From assembly GCF_023065955.2 (NCBI RefSeq), contig NW_026622852.1, forward strand, positions 8,774,423 to 8,838,422: a DNA stretch of 64,000 bases, in the 5' to 3' direction. The DNA comes from Ursus arctos. Its lineage: Eukaryota; Chordata; Mammalia; Carnivora; Ursidae. This document shows, piece by piece, positions 44,271-55,274 of this stretch. Made by a program: the position numbers and the translations under genes. A model generated the notes under the pieces. The model saw only the letters and a list, made by a program, of their open reading frames with translations, had not been told where the DNA came from and searched no databases. The first letter of the stretch is position 1; every line of letters begins with the position of its first letter.

Positions 44271-47131
44271 ACTGATAATTCATAAATTAGTATTAATCTA
44301 GAATGATCCTACTACACCCCAAAGAGACCATATTTTTGTAGCTTATATGACAACCAAGTATGAGGGGGTTTAATACAACTTACTAGTAAGGGCCAAAGTA
44401 TGAGTGCACATTCGAACACAGACAATATGGAGAGAGGACATCAAGGGATACACAGAAAAGGTAATAATTTGAACTACAGAAGACGCTGGATATTATTAGA
44501 ATCCGCTCTACAGCTGATTCATTTTGTGGTACTTACATATATTCAACAAATTCTACCCAAGGGACATTGCAGAGTATAAGATCTGTCTTACCTAAACCTC
44601 CTTTGGTTGGCTTCATAAACTCCAAATTTAAAAATCTATCTAGATGGTGATAAGAAACTAGATAGTCGGGCTGGTATTATAACCAAGATGCTATTACCGA
44701 GAAATGGCAACACAAAGGACACAGCAGCCCTTACAGAATTGTCCCTATTTCGTGCCATCAAATCCAGTTCTTAAAATTTCAACATGAATCATACTCTAGT
44801 AGGAAATGTGTCAGTAGACACTTTTAAGCACTGGCCAAAAAAAGCTTCATCTGGTAAGTGTTCCTTCCTTCAGGACTTACTCGGAAATAGGTGGCAATGA
44901 CATTTGCATTCTGAATCCTCTTGGAAACTTTCTCTTACGTTTCTCTCCTAGGGCAACTCTCCAGCAAAGGCTCAAGGTAGGTTCAAGCCTATGATCTGCC
45001 TGTGCTCGAGTGAATGAACAAAGGACTAAGTGATTCTTATCTGTCAGGAAGTATCGTGATAGAAGGTACCCGAACCCCATGGTCACCTCAATCTCTTCCA
45101 TTTGCAACCACTTTAAGACTTAGCAATGACACGGTCGCTGACTCTTAACTACTTTTCCCGATGTACCAGGAAGCTTTTACCCAAACTAAGTTCATCAGGA
45201 CCCAAAGACTGTAGCTTTGGAAATATGCATCAAGATCTTTAATCTAGGAAAAAAGATTCCCCAAGCTCCATTGAATAAAAGACTTCCAAGAGAGAGCTCA
45301 CTGGGAAAACATATCTTTCTTTAAATATTTTTTTTCGTAGTGCAAAATGATGAGAACACCCAAAATCAGACCCTGGCAAATTCAATCAAGAGGGAATGTA
45401 CGTTTTGAGGGGCAGGAAAGTGTGCTTTTTGGAAAAGGTTTTAGAAGGAAAAAGCAGACCCGGGGTTTTTTGGTGTTTTTTTTTTTTTTTTTTTTACATT
45501 GCCTTCATTGCCCAAAGCTGAGAATTTCTCAAGAAGTGTAGAAAAAAGTATTGACCCAAACATGTGTCCTTTCATACTCGGCTTTGTTTCCACTTAGAAA
45601 AATGTAACATAAACATTATTTTCGAAAAAGCTCTAAGAGTTTTTTAGAGCAGTCTCACAAATAGCCAGTGGATTTTGCTCAATGATGAGTGTCAAAGGAT
45701 CAGCCCCAAAATATATTGATTCAATTTCCCTTGTTTGTATCCTGTGACTAAACTGGACTGCATCAGACATCAGTAAAGGAATAGTAGAGAAAGGCAGCAG
45801 ACAGGATATAGTTGAGCTTTTGTGCTTCTTCTTGTAATGAAACGTGTGTTTGTGGTAGTTCGCTGATGTGAAGCGGAGCTGGATTCATCTCTGACCTGAA
45901 TGTTCCTCTCAGCGGACAGGGATCTGGAGTATGGTATAATGTTCTCATAGTTCCTCATAGGAGGGAGATTGGACTATCCGTTAACATGGTTCTGTGTATC
46001 GATAGCGAAATAAAATCAACTACAGACCCTGGGATGAAATCTGGCTTTACCACAATTGTTAATAGAGTTACCAAAATTGTCAATAGAGTCCTCTATGGTA
46101 AACAGAGGAGATGTCTGAAACGATTAAGAAGTTGGAACCCTTTTTACAACTAGGTATTTCCATTTTAGACAATGTCCATCAACTCAGCTTTGAAACCTAA
46201 TGTGCCTTTTCTTACTTTATACTTCCTCTCCCCTCCCATACTTCTATTGTTCCATGTTTGCTGCTTTGTGCTTGTACGAGGTCAGTGTGTATAACTTCCA
46301 TTCTCCTTTCTGCAATTGCTGTTCTCTGGTCTGTCTCATCTTAGTTTCATATTTAAATGAATGCAGTGTTTCTCTCCATTTTTCACCACAGCTTGTTTCG
46401 TCCCAAATTCTTGATTTTGACTCAGCTTGTTTGGAGTAATTTTCTAGCAAGTGCTTTTTTTCAAGAAGGACTTATGGACGCTATGTCTGTTGCCTTTGTT
46501 CATATTTGAGGATGTCTGGAGTAATCTTTATATCTGGATGACAGCATCTGGCTTGATAAGATTCTATCGTTCCCCCGCCCCTGGAGGTCGGTAGATGCTT
46601 ATCCATTGTTTTCATATTGACTATTACACATCACACCAAATTTCTCTTGATAAACAGGATGCCCTTTAGAAGAAATTTTCTTTTATTACATTTATAAATA
46701 CTTTTCCATTTGCCGGGCTCTCCACCTCAGAAACCGAGAGAGAGCCCTTTGCTGAATTGTCTTCTCTGTCTTCTATGTCTTTCATCTCTGCTTTAATTGT
46801 TTTAATAGCTTTCTTGTTTTTTTTCTCTGAATTCCCTGGAAATAGCTCAAGTCTTCTCTACAAGTATACAACTTAACTTCACGTTCAAGTCCTTCTAAAT
46901 ACATGAAAGAATTATTTTAACTTATGACTTCATAAAAGCAATGGAAAGGACCAATCGATGAGAGCTGATGCCACGCTAAAGAAGGAACAATATCCAGCTA
47001 AAATATATATGAATGTCTCATTTTGTGAGGATAATTTGTAGTGGAAAATTAAAGTAAAGTAAACACACTCAAAATAAGGACATGACTGAAAATTTAAAAT
47101 TATGGAGATAAGTTTGTCTCAGTTTAGTTTA
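44271..47131. other. Unassigned, mostly single-copy sequence
   Basis: About 2.9 kb without a recognised repeat apart from a T20 run near 45477-45496 and a 21-bp tandem duplication at 46047-46088. Part of 46540-46900 is T-rich and might be an old antisense LINE, but I cannot identify it. No gene is seen. Confidence 0.45.
46047..46088. repeat. 21-bp tandem duplication, two copies
   Basis: ttaccacaattgttaatagag (46047-46067) is followed directly by ttaccaaaattgtcaatagag (46068-46088). The copies differ at two positions. Confidence 0.9.
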
Positions 47132-47144
47132 TGATCTGTTAATT

Positions 47145-47351
47145 TGTTTTTTAAAGAGATTTATGTATTTGTTTTAGAGAGAGCGCATGGGAGGGAGGGC
47201 CAGAGAGAGAGAGGGAGAGAGAGAATGTCAAGCCGAGTCCCCACTGAGCACAGAACACCACGGGGGTCTTGATCCCATGACCGCGAGATCAGTATGACCT
47301 GAGCCAAAATCAGGAGTCAGATGCCTAACCAGCTGAGCCACCAGGCACCCC
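47145..47351 (-). mobile_element. CAN SINE
   Basis: Reverse orientation with a GA-rich body (47175-47225) and the head ending 'gctgagccaccaggcacccc'. TSD tgatctgttaatt at 47132-47144 and 47352-47364, perfect 13 bp. Confidence 0.96.
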
Positions 47352-47365
47352 TGATCTGTTAATTC

Positions 47366-47611
47366 TTAAAGGATTGACTCTTGGAGTTTAAGGACATCAT
47401 TTCTTGAGGAAATTGTGTGGTTGCTTGTTATAGCGCCCTTCCCGTCAAGTTTGACCTCAGTGACATGATCATAAGGAGAGCTATCGGTAGAAAAATATGA
47501 AGGAGCTTCATTGATTCTTCTAAGAGCCTCTCTTATCCCTTTGACATTTAAGTCATTGTTTTCCAACATACCTACTATATCATCTCTACGTTGATTTTCT
47601 ATTTTCTTCAA
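47366..47611 (-). other. Unidentified 81-codon open frame beside a SINE
   Basis: The frame opens at a TTG (first ATG at 47569, giving 67 codons) and ends just before the SINE. The composition is balanced (acidic, basic and polar residues; pieces such as 'IREALRRINEAPSYFST' and 'HVTEVKLDGKGAITSN') and looks more protein-like than the surrounding AT-rich chance frames. Immediately upstream another frame reads 'TALDQLTFEENRKS', which may be the same ancient frame shifted. I do not recognise a family. It may be a processed-pseudogene fragment or chance. Confidence 0.2.
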
Positions 47612-49169
47612 ATGTTAACTGATCTAAAGCCGTGTGATGCTTAAATGTTGTGATTAGAGTGACTTCTCAACATTATTTTCATGAAATCCCACACCATTTG
47701 CAGAGTTTTTTATTTAACTTTGCAGTCAATTCCTACTGAATTTTGCATGTTACTGCTAAATGCTATAAGAGGCAGACCAATCCAGACACTGATGTGAAAT
47801 ATACCAGTGTTAATGTTTGGGTGCAAGAGAATTTTACACAAGATGGGTTTTGTGAATGCCCTTTACTTTCCATTTCCCTATACAACTTATAATTCCAAGG
47901 AACTAATTAACAAATTCATTATTCAGACACTTTAATTAAAGACCATAAGGAAGACGTTTAGGGAAGATTTTCAAATGAAAGATTTCAAGAGAAACTACTT
48001 CAGTGGGGGTTTGGCAGGAGGGGAGAGAGATGACACTCAACATACAACAAGGACAGGTGGAGATTGATAGCCAAGGGGCAGGGCAGGGGCAGTGGACAGA
48101 AAATTATCAAGAGGAAACACTGAGGCTTGGGGCACGCTTGCAAGACCAACTCAACAGGACTCTTGCTAAAGAGAGGCAGGGTGCTAAGATACCCAGGGTG
48201 GGAGATGAGGAATTTCATCAGATATTGACTGCATATCAAGGGTAGGAGATTTCCCTAAACAGATTCAGCAAGATTCTTCCTAACACTGGACTGAACAGGA
48301 CAAGGACAGAGCCCATTGTCAAGGCCTAGTCAAAAAAGAGGACTCAGAGAGAGTCTCTGTCAGTGGGCAGAAGGTCTTTGTCCCAGTACTGGCCAAGGCT
48401 CTCTCCTTTTTTCATGTCGATAGTTGTACATTGCCCTTTGACCAACTTTGTCTGTAGCCAAGCTTCATATTGGACACATCCTTTCTTGAAATAAGGGCTA
48501 TTAACCAATTTCAGAATTCTGAACCCCCCCCCACCTACAATTACCGTGGCTTCCTCTATTTGCTAGTTTATGAATCCACATCAGGCTAGATCCTCTAAAG
48601 AGGTCACTTCATCCAGGGTAAAAGTGTTCTTTTACTTATCTCTGCAAAATGTCCCTTTTTCCATGCTGCCGTGGAGTGTGGAGTTTTATAAACCTCTCTG
48701 GATTTAGGTAGGAAAAGACTACTTTCAGGCTGATGGCTAACAGGAAGACACCCCCATTTTTCAAAATTCCTTTTCCTGTGGCTGTTTCCTGACTGACTCC
48801 CTCTATCAGATATCCCCCTGAAGCAGCTGGAATCAACACTCCTCTGCCTACTGGCTTGCCTAGGATTTCCTTTTTAACTCTTTCACGTCCAAGGGTGTTG
48901 TGGTTAGCTTTGGGCCAATTGTAGTGGGCTAAAATTGCGAGAGACCATGAGCCTAACTTATAATCGGTCTACTGTCAGCAAAGGGAAGTATAATAGCTCT
49001 ATTACAAATGACTTCTTCATGCGGAAAACGTATAAATCATGGCCAGGATGGCGTAACATGAGCTGTTCTTTGGTTTATTATTTCCATTTTCAGAGTATAC
49101 TTAGTTATGCTGTATGCTAGGTCAAGATTCCCAAGGCATAACGAGACAATGGATGCATGAAGTCTTTGT
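47612..49169. other. Unassigned sequence
   Basis: No repeat or gene recognised; a C9 run lies near 48523-48532. Confidence 0.5.
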
Positions 49170-49285
49170 AGACATTTATACGTAGATTCAAATTTGGGTT
49201 CTGTCACTTACCAGCTTTGGGAATATGACAAGTAATTTCGCCGACGTGCACCTCAATGACCGCATCTCTAAAGTGGACGAACGGT
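49170..49285 (+). mobile_element. MIR SINE fragment
   Basis: 'gattcaaatttgggttctgtcacttaccagctttgggaatatgacaagtaatttcgccgacgtgcacctcaatgaccgcatctctaaa' follows the MIR head and core in sense. Confidence 0.75.
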
Positions 49286-51479
49286 GTGTCCTTCACAAGA
49301 CCCCCGGGAGGATCAGGACTTTCTATGTAAAGGACTTAGTTAGCACCACCTCTGCCTTTAGCAGACTCTTGATAATTGGTAACTATTCTGAATTCCAACT
49401 TATATGTTACAGGTAAAACTCATTTTTTTCTATAAAGAAAAACTTTAAAATTGTAACCAGAATTTTCATAATCAAAGAGCTCAAACGAGTTGCTCAGCCC
49501 CTGCTCTGGGTCCAGTTGTTTTGAGGACACGCTGGAGAGCGCTTCCTTCGTCATATCTCACCCGCCTTCTTGCCAATGCAGGTGCAAGCCCCGAACCAAC
49601 CTGAAGCAACAGCAGCTCCTTGAACTCAGACCTCTCGTGGCCTCAGGCTTCCCATCCGATGGACTCCCTCATTGAAGCCTCTGGACGCATACTTAAAAGA
49701 GATAAACATCTCACCTTAAGGGGTCTATGACAACCAGCTAACAAATAACCCAGTGAATCTTCAATCAGTCCCCAGCACACCCTCCCACTGGACAAAATGT
49801 GAAAACAGAAACAGAAAACGCATTTTCCCCGCAAGAATCCCTGTTACATATACTACCTTGACCTGCGCCTTAACAGTTCAAATCATGAAACTGAGAACCT
49901 TTTACGGTTACTGGGAAAATTCATAGTTTATCATATTTTGTGGGCTGGAGAGGAAGAAAAGAATTGGCCAGGTTCCTGGGGGAAAGATAGCCTGTCATAT
50001 TTGCTGAGATTTATTTATGAAAAAGCACTCAGGATGATACTTTCGTGCAACACGCTCTCCTCCTGCTCAGAGCACCATTAAATGCAAAGCGAACAGGAGA
50101 GGCTCCCAAACTGCCCGGACTGAAGGTAAAGGAGGGGACTAAAATAAAGGGGTGGGGGACACTCTCAACTGGCATCACTTAAACCTCTTGATTATTTAAA
50201 CTTCTGCAGAATAATGATTGCATATTTGAAAGTAATACATCTGTTCCTTTCCCTCCCCGCCCCCATGTGGTTTTCTAATCCCGAGGTAATTACGTTTTGA
50301 CAAAAATTTATTGGGACATCTGTTTTTTCCCTTAGATCTGCAGGTCACTGTGTGACTCTAACAGCAGCCCAGCGGAGAGCCGCGCTGGGGAAACCGAGCA
50401 CAATGGCTGGCGAGATCCAGGGCGCGCTGGGCGGTGTGTTTCAGTGTGAGACAGAAAGGACAGTCCCCTGGTGCCACCAGCCCATGCCCCGTGTGCCGCC
50501 TGGCTTGGTGCTCAGCGGGGGATTCTGGCCTCCGAGGGGAAGGGGATCCATGATATGGCAGGGGAGGGGAAGGAGGGGAGGGAGAAGGGCTGGCTGGTAA
50601 CAGGCTGGCAGTGTGCATCAAGATTCATGCATTTTCTAGGTTGGCATCCAATATAAAAATAATTCATGGAGGGAAGAAGATGGGGATGCAATGCACAGGC
50701 CATATGTTTGGAACCCCTGCCCATAACGGCTGGCTGTGGTTACCAGCGTCTGGCGCCACCAACTAGATTAAATGATGGTACCCTACGGAGGCACAGAAAT
50801 CAGGAAGAGTCCTCTAACTTCCAGCATTTGAGAAAACAGGATAACCCAGGAACTTTAACCATACCTAAAACCTCTCTTTGAATTTTTTAAAAGCACAACT
50901 TCATGTCAGTCCACTCTTTTTGGTGTCTAAACGGCCAAAACTTGCTAACTTCTATTTTTTTTCTGCAAATCTCAGCTCTCATAGGAAATGCCTATATCAG
51001 AATTCCACAGGGAGTGCCTTTTCTCCCTGTTTTTCCACCTTTGAGCTCTCATAAGGAAGTCTGTTTTCCTGAGGTGTCCAACCCAATATCTAACGTTTAA
51101 AAAAGAGTCTGACTGACTTGCCTCTGTGCCAAATGAAACTTTGGAACATCGTGAGGTGTTTCTGCCATTAAGAACTTCATTAAGAATTTCAGTAAGTAAA
51201 TAAAGTTCCATTTCCCTTTCCTCTAGTTTATTGATTAAAAAAATACAAGGAATCATAACCAAGATATTTTATAAGGACACAAGACAACACTCAACCACTT
51301 CCTTTTTTCCTGAAGAGGATCAAAATATTATTACAGTGATTATGTACAAATATCCACTCCCCCGAACCAAATATAAGAAAGTAAGATAGCTCTGGGTAGA
51401 ACAGCACATCTCTTCCGTGAATGGATAAAAGGCATGCTATTTCTTAAATTTCTCTATGAAGTACTGAACAAGAGAGTTT
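49286..51479. other. Single-copy block, no gene recognised
   Basis: No recognised repeat over about 2.2 kb. It includes AT-rich homeodomain-like words near 50185-50300 (taattacg, ttgattattt) and a GC-rich segment 50350-50600. Confidence 0.5.
50336..50600 (+). other. Exon-like segment (speculative)
   Basis: A strong 3' splice-site-like sequence (acatctgttttttcccttag, ending 50335) precedes a GC-rich, CpG-containing segment with an 82-codon frame from 50352. A weak donor-like GGTAAC lies at about 50597. The protein has no known domain and its end is Gly/Arg-rich because of a purine tract. It might be a non-coding exon or merely a conserved element. Confidence 0.2.
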
Positions 51480-51610
51480 CCAGTTTTCAGATGGGAACAT
51501 TGAGACAGAGAGGCAAGGAACTAAAGGTCGTTAAGAAGAATGTTCGTCTGCCGTGCTGGGCATAGAGCTAGGCTCTGGATCTCAGTTCTAGGCTCCATTC
51601 TTTTGATTAT
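51480..51610 (-). mobile_element. Probable MIR fragment
   Basis: 'ccagttttcagatgggaacattgagacagagaggcaaggaactaaaggtcg' and 'gatctcagttctaggctccattc' follow reverse MIR. Confidence 0.6.
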
Positions 51611-51751
51611 CAAAGTGTCCAATGATAAGGAACCATCCAGTGGATTCTACAGAATCCTGGTTTCCCATGAGGTAACTGCTAGTCTGTGGGGAGAAAAAAA
51701 AAAGTTTTCTTTAGAATGAGTTTGGAAATACTGAGTTAAAACCTTAAACAG

Positions 51752-51853
51752 CGGCGCCCGGCTGGCTCAGTCAATGGAGTGTGCGACTCGATCTCAAGGT
51801 TGTGAGTTGGAACCCCACGCTGGGCGTAGAGATGACTTAAAAATAAAATCTTA
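51752..51853 (+). mobile_element. Short tRNA-Lys SINE variant (~100 bp)
   Basis: A head 'ggcgcccggctggctcagtcaatgga' joined directly to 'gctgggcgtagagatgacttaaaaataaaatctta', with no CT-rich body. Its tail is the target of the SINE at 51855. Outer TSD of the composite: cttaaacag (51743-51751) and cttacacag (52079-52087). Confidence 0.9.
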
Positions 51854-51854
51854 A

Positions 51855-52051
51855 GGGGCGCCTGGGTAGCTCGGTCAGTTGAGCATCTGACTCTTGATTT
51901 TGGCTCAGGTCATGATCTTAGGGCCGTGAAATTGAGCCCTGCGACCAGCTCCATGGTCAGCGAGGGGGAAGTCTGCTTGTCCCTCTTCCCCAGCTCTTCC
52001 CCTTTTGCTCTTTCTCTCTCGATCTCTAAAATACACGAATAAAAAATATTT
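51855..52051 (+). mobile_element. CAN SINE nested in the tail of another SINE
   Basis: Complete head (GGGGCGCCTGGGTAGCTC), body and A-rich tail. The TSD is the preceding SINE's own tail: aaaaataaaatctta (51839-51853) and aaaaaataaaatctt (52052-52066). Confidence 0.95.
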
Positions 52052-52158
52052 AAAAAATAAAATCTTTTTTAAAAAAAGCTTACACAGGTTCTTTAAGGCT
52101 GGGAGTCTTTCATTTTCCGTGAATTATGGAGCTCAAAGACAGGAAAAGTTGATGGGGG

Positions 52159-52525
52159 TATCTTAGCTCACATTGCCATAGCAGGACACCAGAGGGTAGG
52201 ATGGGGCTTAAACAACAGAAATTCATTTCTCATAGTTCTGGAGGCTAGAAGTCCACGATCAGGGTTCCAGCATGATTGGATTTTGATGAGAGTTCTCTTC
52301 CTGGCTTGCGGCTGGCTGCCTTCTTGCTGTGTCCTCACATCAGGGACAGAGGGGCTCTGGTGTCTCCTTCTCTTCTTCTCAGGGCACTCATACCACTGCG
52401 GGGTCTGCATCCTCATGGTCTCATGAAACCCCATTACTTCCCAAAGCGCGCACCTCCTTATACTATCCCATTGGGGGTTAGCACTTCAACACGAATTTCT
52501 GGGGCGACACATTCAGTCCACAGCA
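52159..52525 (-). mobile_element. ERVL-MaLR solo LTR (MST/MLT1-like)
   Basis: The plus strand shows reverse-complement MaLR LTR text in order: 'ttgccatagcaggacacc', 'ttaaacaacagaaattcatttctcatagttctggaggct', 'agaagtccacgatcagggttcc', 'cttgctgtgtcctcaca', 'cctcatggtctcatgaaa', 'gggttagcacttcaaca', 'ggcgacacattcagtcca'. No internal retroviral sequence is attached, so this is a solo LTR produced by recombination. The 107-codon plus frame over it is a shadow. Confidence 0.88.
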
Positions 52526-52767
52526 GGGTGTTGCCAGAACTTTTTGACTGCAGGATAATGCGGTTTAAGAAATGCCGAACTAGACTCCCCATCATTTGAT
52601 GATACAAAATTAATATCCTAATTGTATCATGCAACAGAGCACATAGAAAGTACTCAATTATTTTTGGAATGAACTCATTCACTCTTCATGATATTTATTT
52701 TTGTACCAGAATGTAGAAAATGAGTCATGGCAGCAGTACTAACCATGGTCAGGGAACTAGAGAGCTC

Positions 52768-52768
<1 letters not shown>
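52526..52768. other. Unassigned sequence
   Basis: Nothing recognised. Confidence 0.5.

Positions 52769-52769
<1 letters not shown>

Positions 52770-52809
<40 letters not shown>
52770..52809 (+). repeat. (TG)n microsatellite
   Basis: About 20 uninterrupted TG dinucleotides; a likely polymorphic locus. The antisense Thr/His-rich frames are its translation. Confidence 0.97.
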
Positions 52810-52810
<1 letters not shown>

Positions 52811-52860
52811 GGTGGGGATTAGGCTGAGGGAGGATGTTGCAGTCCTTTCTTCTCTGTTGC

Positions 52861-53060
52861 CTTTTTTTTTTTTTTTTGAGAGAGAGAGAGTGCGTGTGGG
52901 GGGTGGGCGTGGGGCAGAAGGAGAGGGACAGAGAGAATCCCAAGCAGACTCCACGCCCAGCACGGAGCTGGAGGCAGGGCTCGATCTCATGACCTTGAGA
53001 TCATGACCTGAGCTAAAATCAAGAGTCACATGTTTAACTGACTGAACCACCCAGGTGAAC
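52861..53060 (-). mobile_element. CAN SINE
   Basis: Reverse orientation: a T16 tail at 52862-52877, GAGA at 52879-52890, and the head ending 'ctgaaccacccaggtgaa'. TSD cttctctgttgc (52849-52860 and 53061-53072), perfect 12 bp. Confidence 0.96.
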
Positions 53061-53072
53061 CTTCTCTGTTGC

Positions 53073-53534
53073 TCTTCTAACTAAGGCTTTATTTGAACAA
53101 GAATTATTGGGACTTTTGAATTAAACTTCCTAAAAACCATTGTTTTACTCTTTTGGTATCTCACCTATTTTTTTAATTCTTTCTTTTCCTCATCCTAATT
53201 TTCTCACTTGTTTTTTGTTTTCTTGTGGTATTGTATTGGAATTGCCTAGTTTATTCATAAATGCAGACACAAACCTACTTTACTACAGTGGGGTTTTTTT
53301 GTTTGTTTTGTTTACTTCACTTCTCCAAAGCAGAGGAATCAAGTTCGATATGTAGAACAAGAAGAAACTTTCGGGATAATAAATTTTAATTTCTTCAGGC
53401 TAGATCTTGTAGAAATAGTTGGAAAGAATATTGACTCAGGCTTTTCACTTGGGGGAAAAAAAACCCAAATCTTTAGTAATGTGAGCTTCCAGAATCTAGG
53501 ATATTCCTCATGCTATTTCTTAACATGAAACGCT
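53073..53534. other. Unassigned sequence
   Basis: T-rich; nothing recognised. Confidence 0.5.
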
Positions 53535-53830
53535 GCTCCCTCTCAGTTCTTCCCATCAAATCCTAGCCATTCTCTAAGAAGCAACTTAAACACCTCTCCC
53601 TAAGTCTTTCCCAGGTCCCCAGGGGAACCCACCGTTCCTCTCTGGTGCTCACGTCGCTCCGCTGTCTTCCACTCTGTGCCTCACTTGAATCATCCACGAA
53701 ATGGGAATAATAATATTGCCCCTGCATCGCAGTAAATCTTGTACTCTACAGTCTGCCATGCGTCATCGGCGCTTCCCTGCTCCCTAAGACACAGCATGGT
53801 ACCAGGAAAGTGCTAGGTATCTAATGAACG
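53535..53830 (+). mobile_element. Probable L2/MIR-like old fragments
   Basis: 'aagcaacttaaacacctctccctaagtctttccc' resembles L2 text, followed by 'acgaaatgggaataataatattgcccc' typical of MIR. Boundaries are uncertain. Confidence 0.45.
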
Positions 53831-53854
53831 ATTGTTTGTGGAGACCAGCAGAGC

Positions 53855-54015
53855 ACCGAGCTAGGAATTAGGAAAGCGCGGTCGGGGCCCTGCCTCAGCC
53901 TCCAACTCTCTGCTTGACATTGGGAAGCTCACTCCACCTCTCTGGCCCACACGGGCTCATATTGGAGACGAAGCAGTTGCGTTGGGTGATCTCCACCTGC
54001 AGCTGTACCCGAACG
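53855..54015 (+). mobile_element. MIR SINE
   Basis: 'gagctaggaattaggaaagcgcgg', 'cctccaactctctgcttgacattgggaagctcactccacctctctggcc' follow MIR head and core in sense. Confidence 0.75.
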
Positions 54016-54199
54016 TGGCAGAGCTTTCTATGACTGAAATGCACTAACATTTCCTTCCCAGAAGGCAGTCAGTCCTGCCCCATCAGAAAACAGCCAGTAG
54101 CCCAGAGAGGACACTTGGTGCACAGGTCCCACACTGACATTTAAGTAGAATACAGATGAAAATCTCTCCACGCCCAGATGAAAATCATCTGGTCTTCCC

Positions 54200-54507
54200 C
54201 GAACTTATTTTCCCGTCACCCACGTATTCGCAATCACTGTTTCGATTTTCCCCTCTTAGACGTCATGGAGGCATCTTTCAAGAAAAACAATATGCGCGCA
54301 ACCCAGCAGCTTGCTTGGAAGCGCTCGGATGTGCTCATGGGAGCATGGGGGCTCGTGCGTCTGAGCTCCCTCCGCGCACAAAGGGCAGCAGCTGGATGCG
54401 CAGCCTGCCGAGGGCGAGCAGAGGGCCCTCTGCCAAACGCTTCTCCTTTAATTCACCTAAACGCTGACCTTGAAAAATTGCCCTTTATGGGATGTGATGA
54501 GGTGTGA
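54200..54507 (+). promoter_or_regulatory. CpG-rich pocket with CRE-like site and exon-like frame
   Basis: By hand count 18 CpG lie between 54200 and 54440, unusual in a CpG-depleted intergenic region. A pyrimidine tract with AG (ttttcccctcttag, ending 54259) resembles a splice acceptor. Right after it is 'acgtcatgg', containing a CRE-like GACGTCA (54259-54265) and an ATG (54265). The frame continues to a stop at 54505-54507, with a donor-like GAG|GTGTGA near 54500. The protein has no recognised domain. This could be an orphan CpG island, an enhancer, or an unannotated exon. Confidence 0.25.
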
Positions 54508-54887
54508 ATTCAATCTCCATCCTCACTTGGGTCTTGTCATTTTCTGTGCCGTGATTGCCGGTTGTCCCAGACAACATCAACTGGGCCCGCAGAGGGTTGG
54601 GGAGATTGACAAGGTCCTCTGGGGAAGGCTGACATCAAAAGACCCTGCAAACTCATTTCAGTCATGGGCCTCTCTCTTGCCATTATGATTTTTTTTTTCC
54701 TGGCTGCAGTCACACCAGGTTGGTACCATGTCAGTGACATCACCCGCGCGGCTTAACTCTACCTTCTTTGATGAGCGAGCAAAAGGGGTGCTCCTCTGAG
54801 ATGAGGCTCAGGAAGGTTCTTTGTGTCTTCCCTTTTAAGAATTCTCCAGCTCCTGACCCAAACCAACTCACTGCACACTTATTCTGA

Positions 54888-55274
54888 ATGTTCCAAAATG
54901 GTGAGAGAGGGGAGCAGGCATTCTGCGATTTTTCTTGCGCTCAAAGAATCAAATGCAGTCAATTTAACTTCATCAAATCACTGACAACAGACGCTGATAC
55001 AGAGGATGGAAAATATGCGAGGCCAGAGAACAGCCAAAACCCTACAGTTTCTATCAGTATTAAAGCCAGATGTTCCACGGGCTGTTCAAATTTGATAAAA
55101 CCCACCAACGATAAAGGCTTCTCCTGGGATCGGTGGGTCCCGGGGCCCATTCATCAGTACGTGGGTCACATGGCAGTACACCAGGCTAACAGGCAACATT
55201 TACTGCAACACCGGGGTTTCTGGAGCGGCCAGACGGGTCCTCCTTTGTCTGTGGGCTTCTATAGGGTGTCGTAG
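54888..55274 (+). other. Unidentified 128-codon ORF in single-copy DNA
   Basis: This is the longest frame in the 54-56 kb block. The translation is Gln/His/Ser-rich with four Cys (at about residues 13, 17, 23 and 62-66) but no recognised motif, signal peptide or membrane segment. No splice sites or promoter fit it. Most likely chance, but it is not explained by a repeat. Confidence 0.15.

Noticed and set aside
52276..52599. 107-codon plus frame with protein-like look
   Set aside because: It lies antisense over a MaLR solo LTR.
52749..53050. Thr/His-rich and Cys/Val-rich frames
   Set aside because: Produced by the (TG)n tract and the SINE at 52861-53060.
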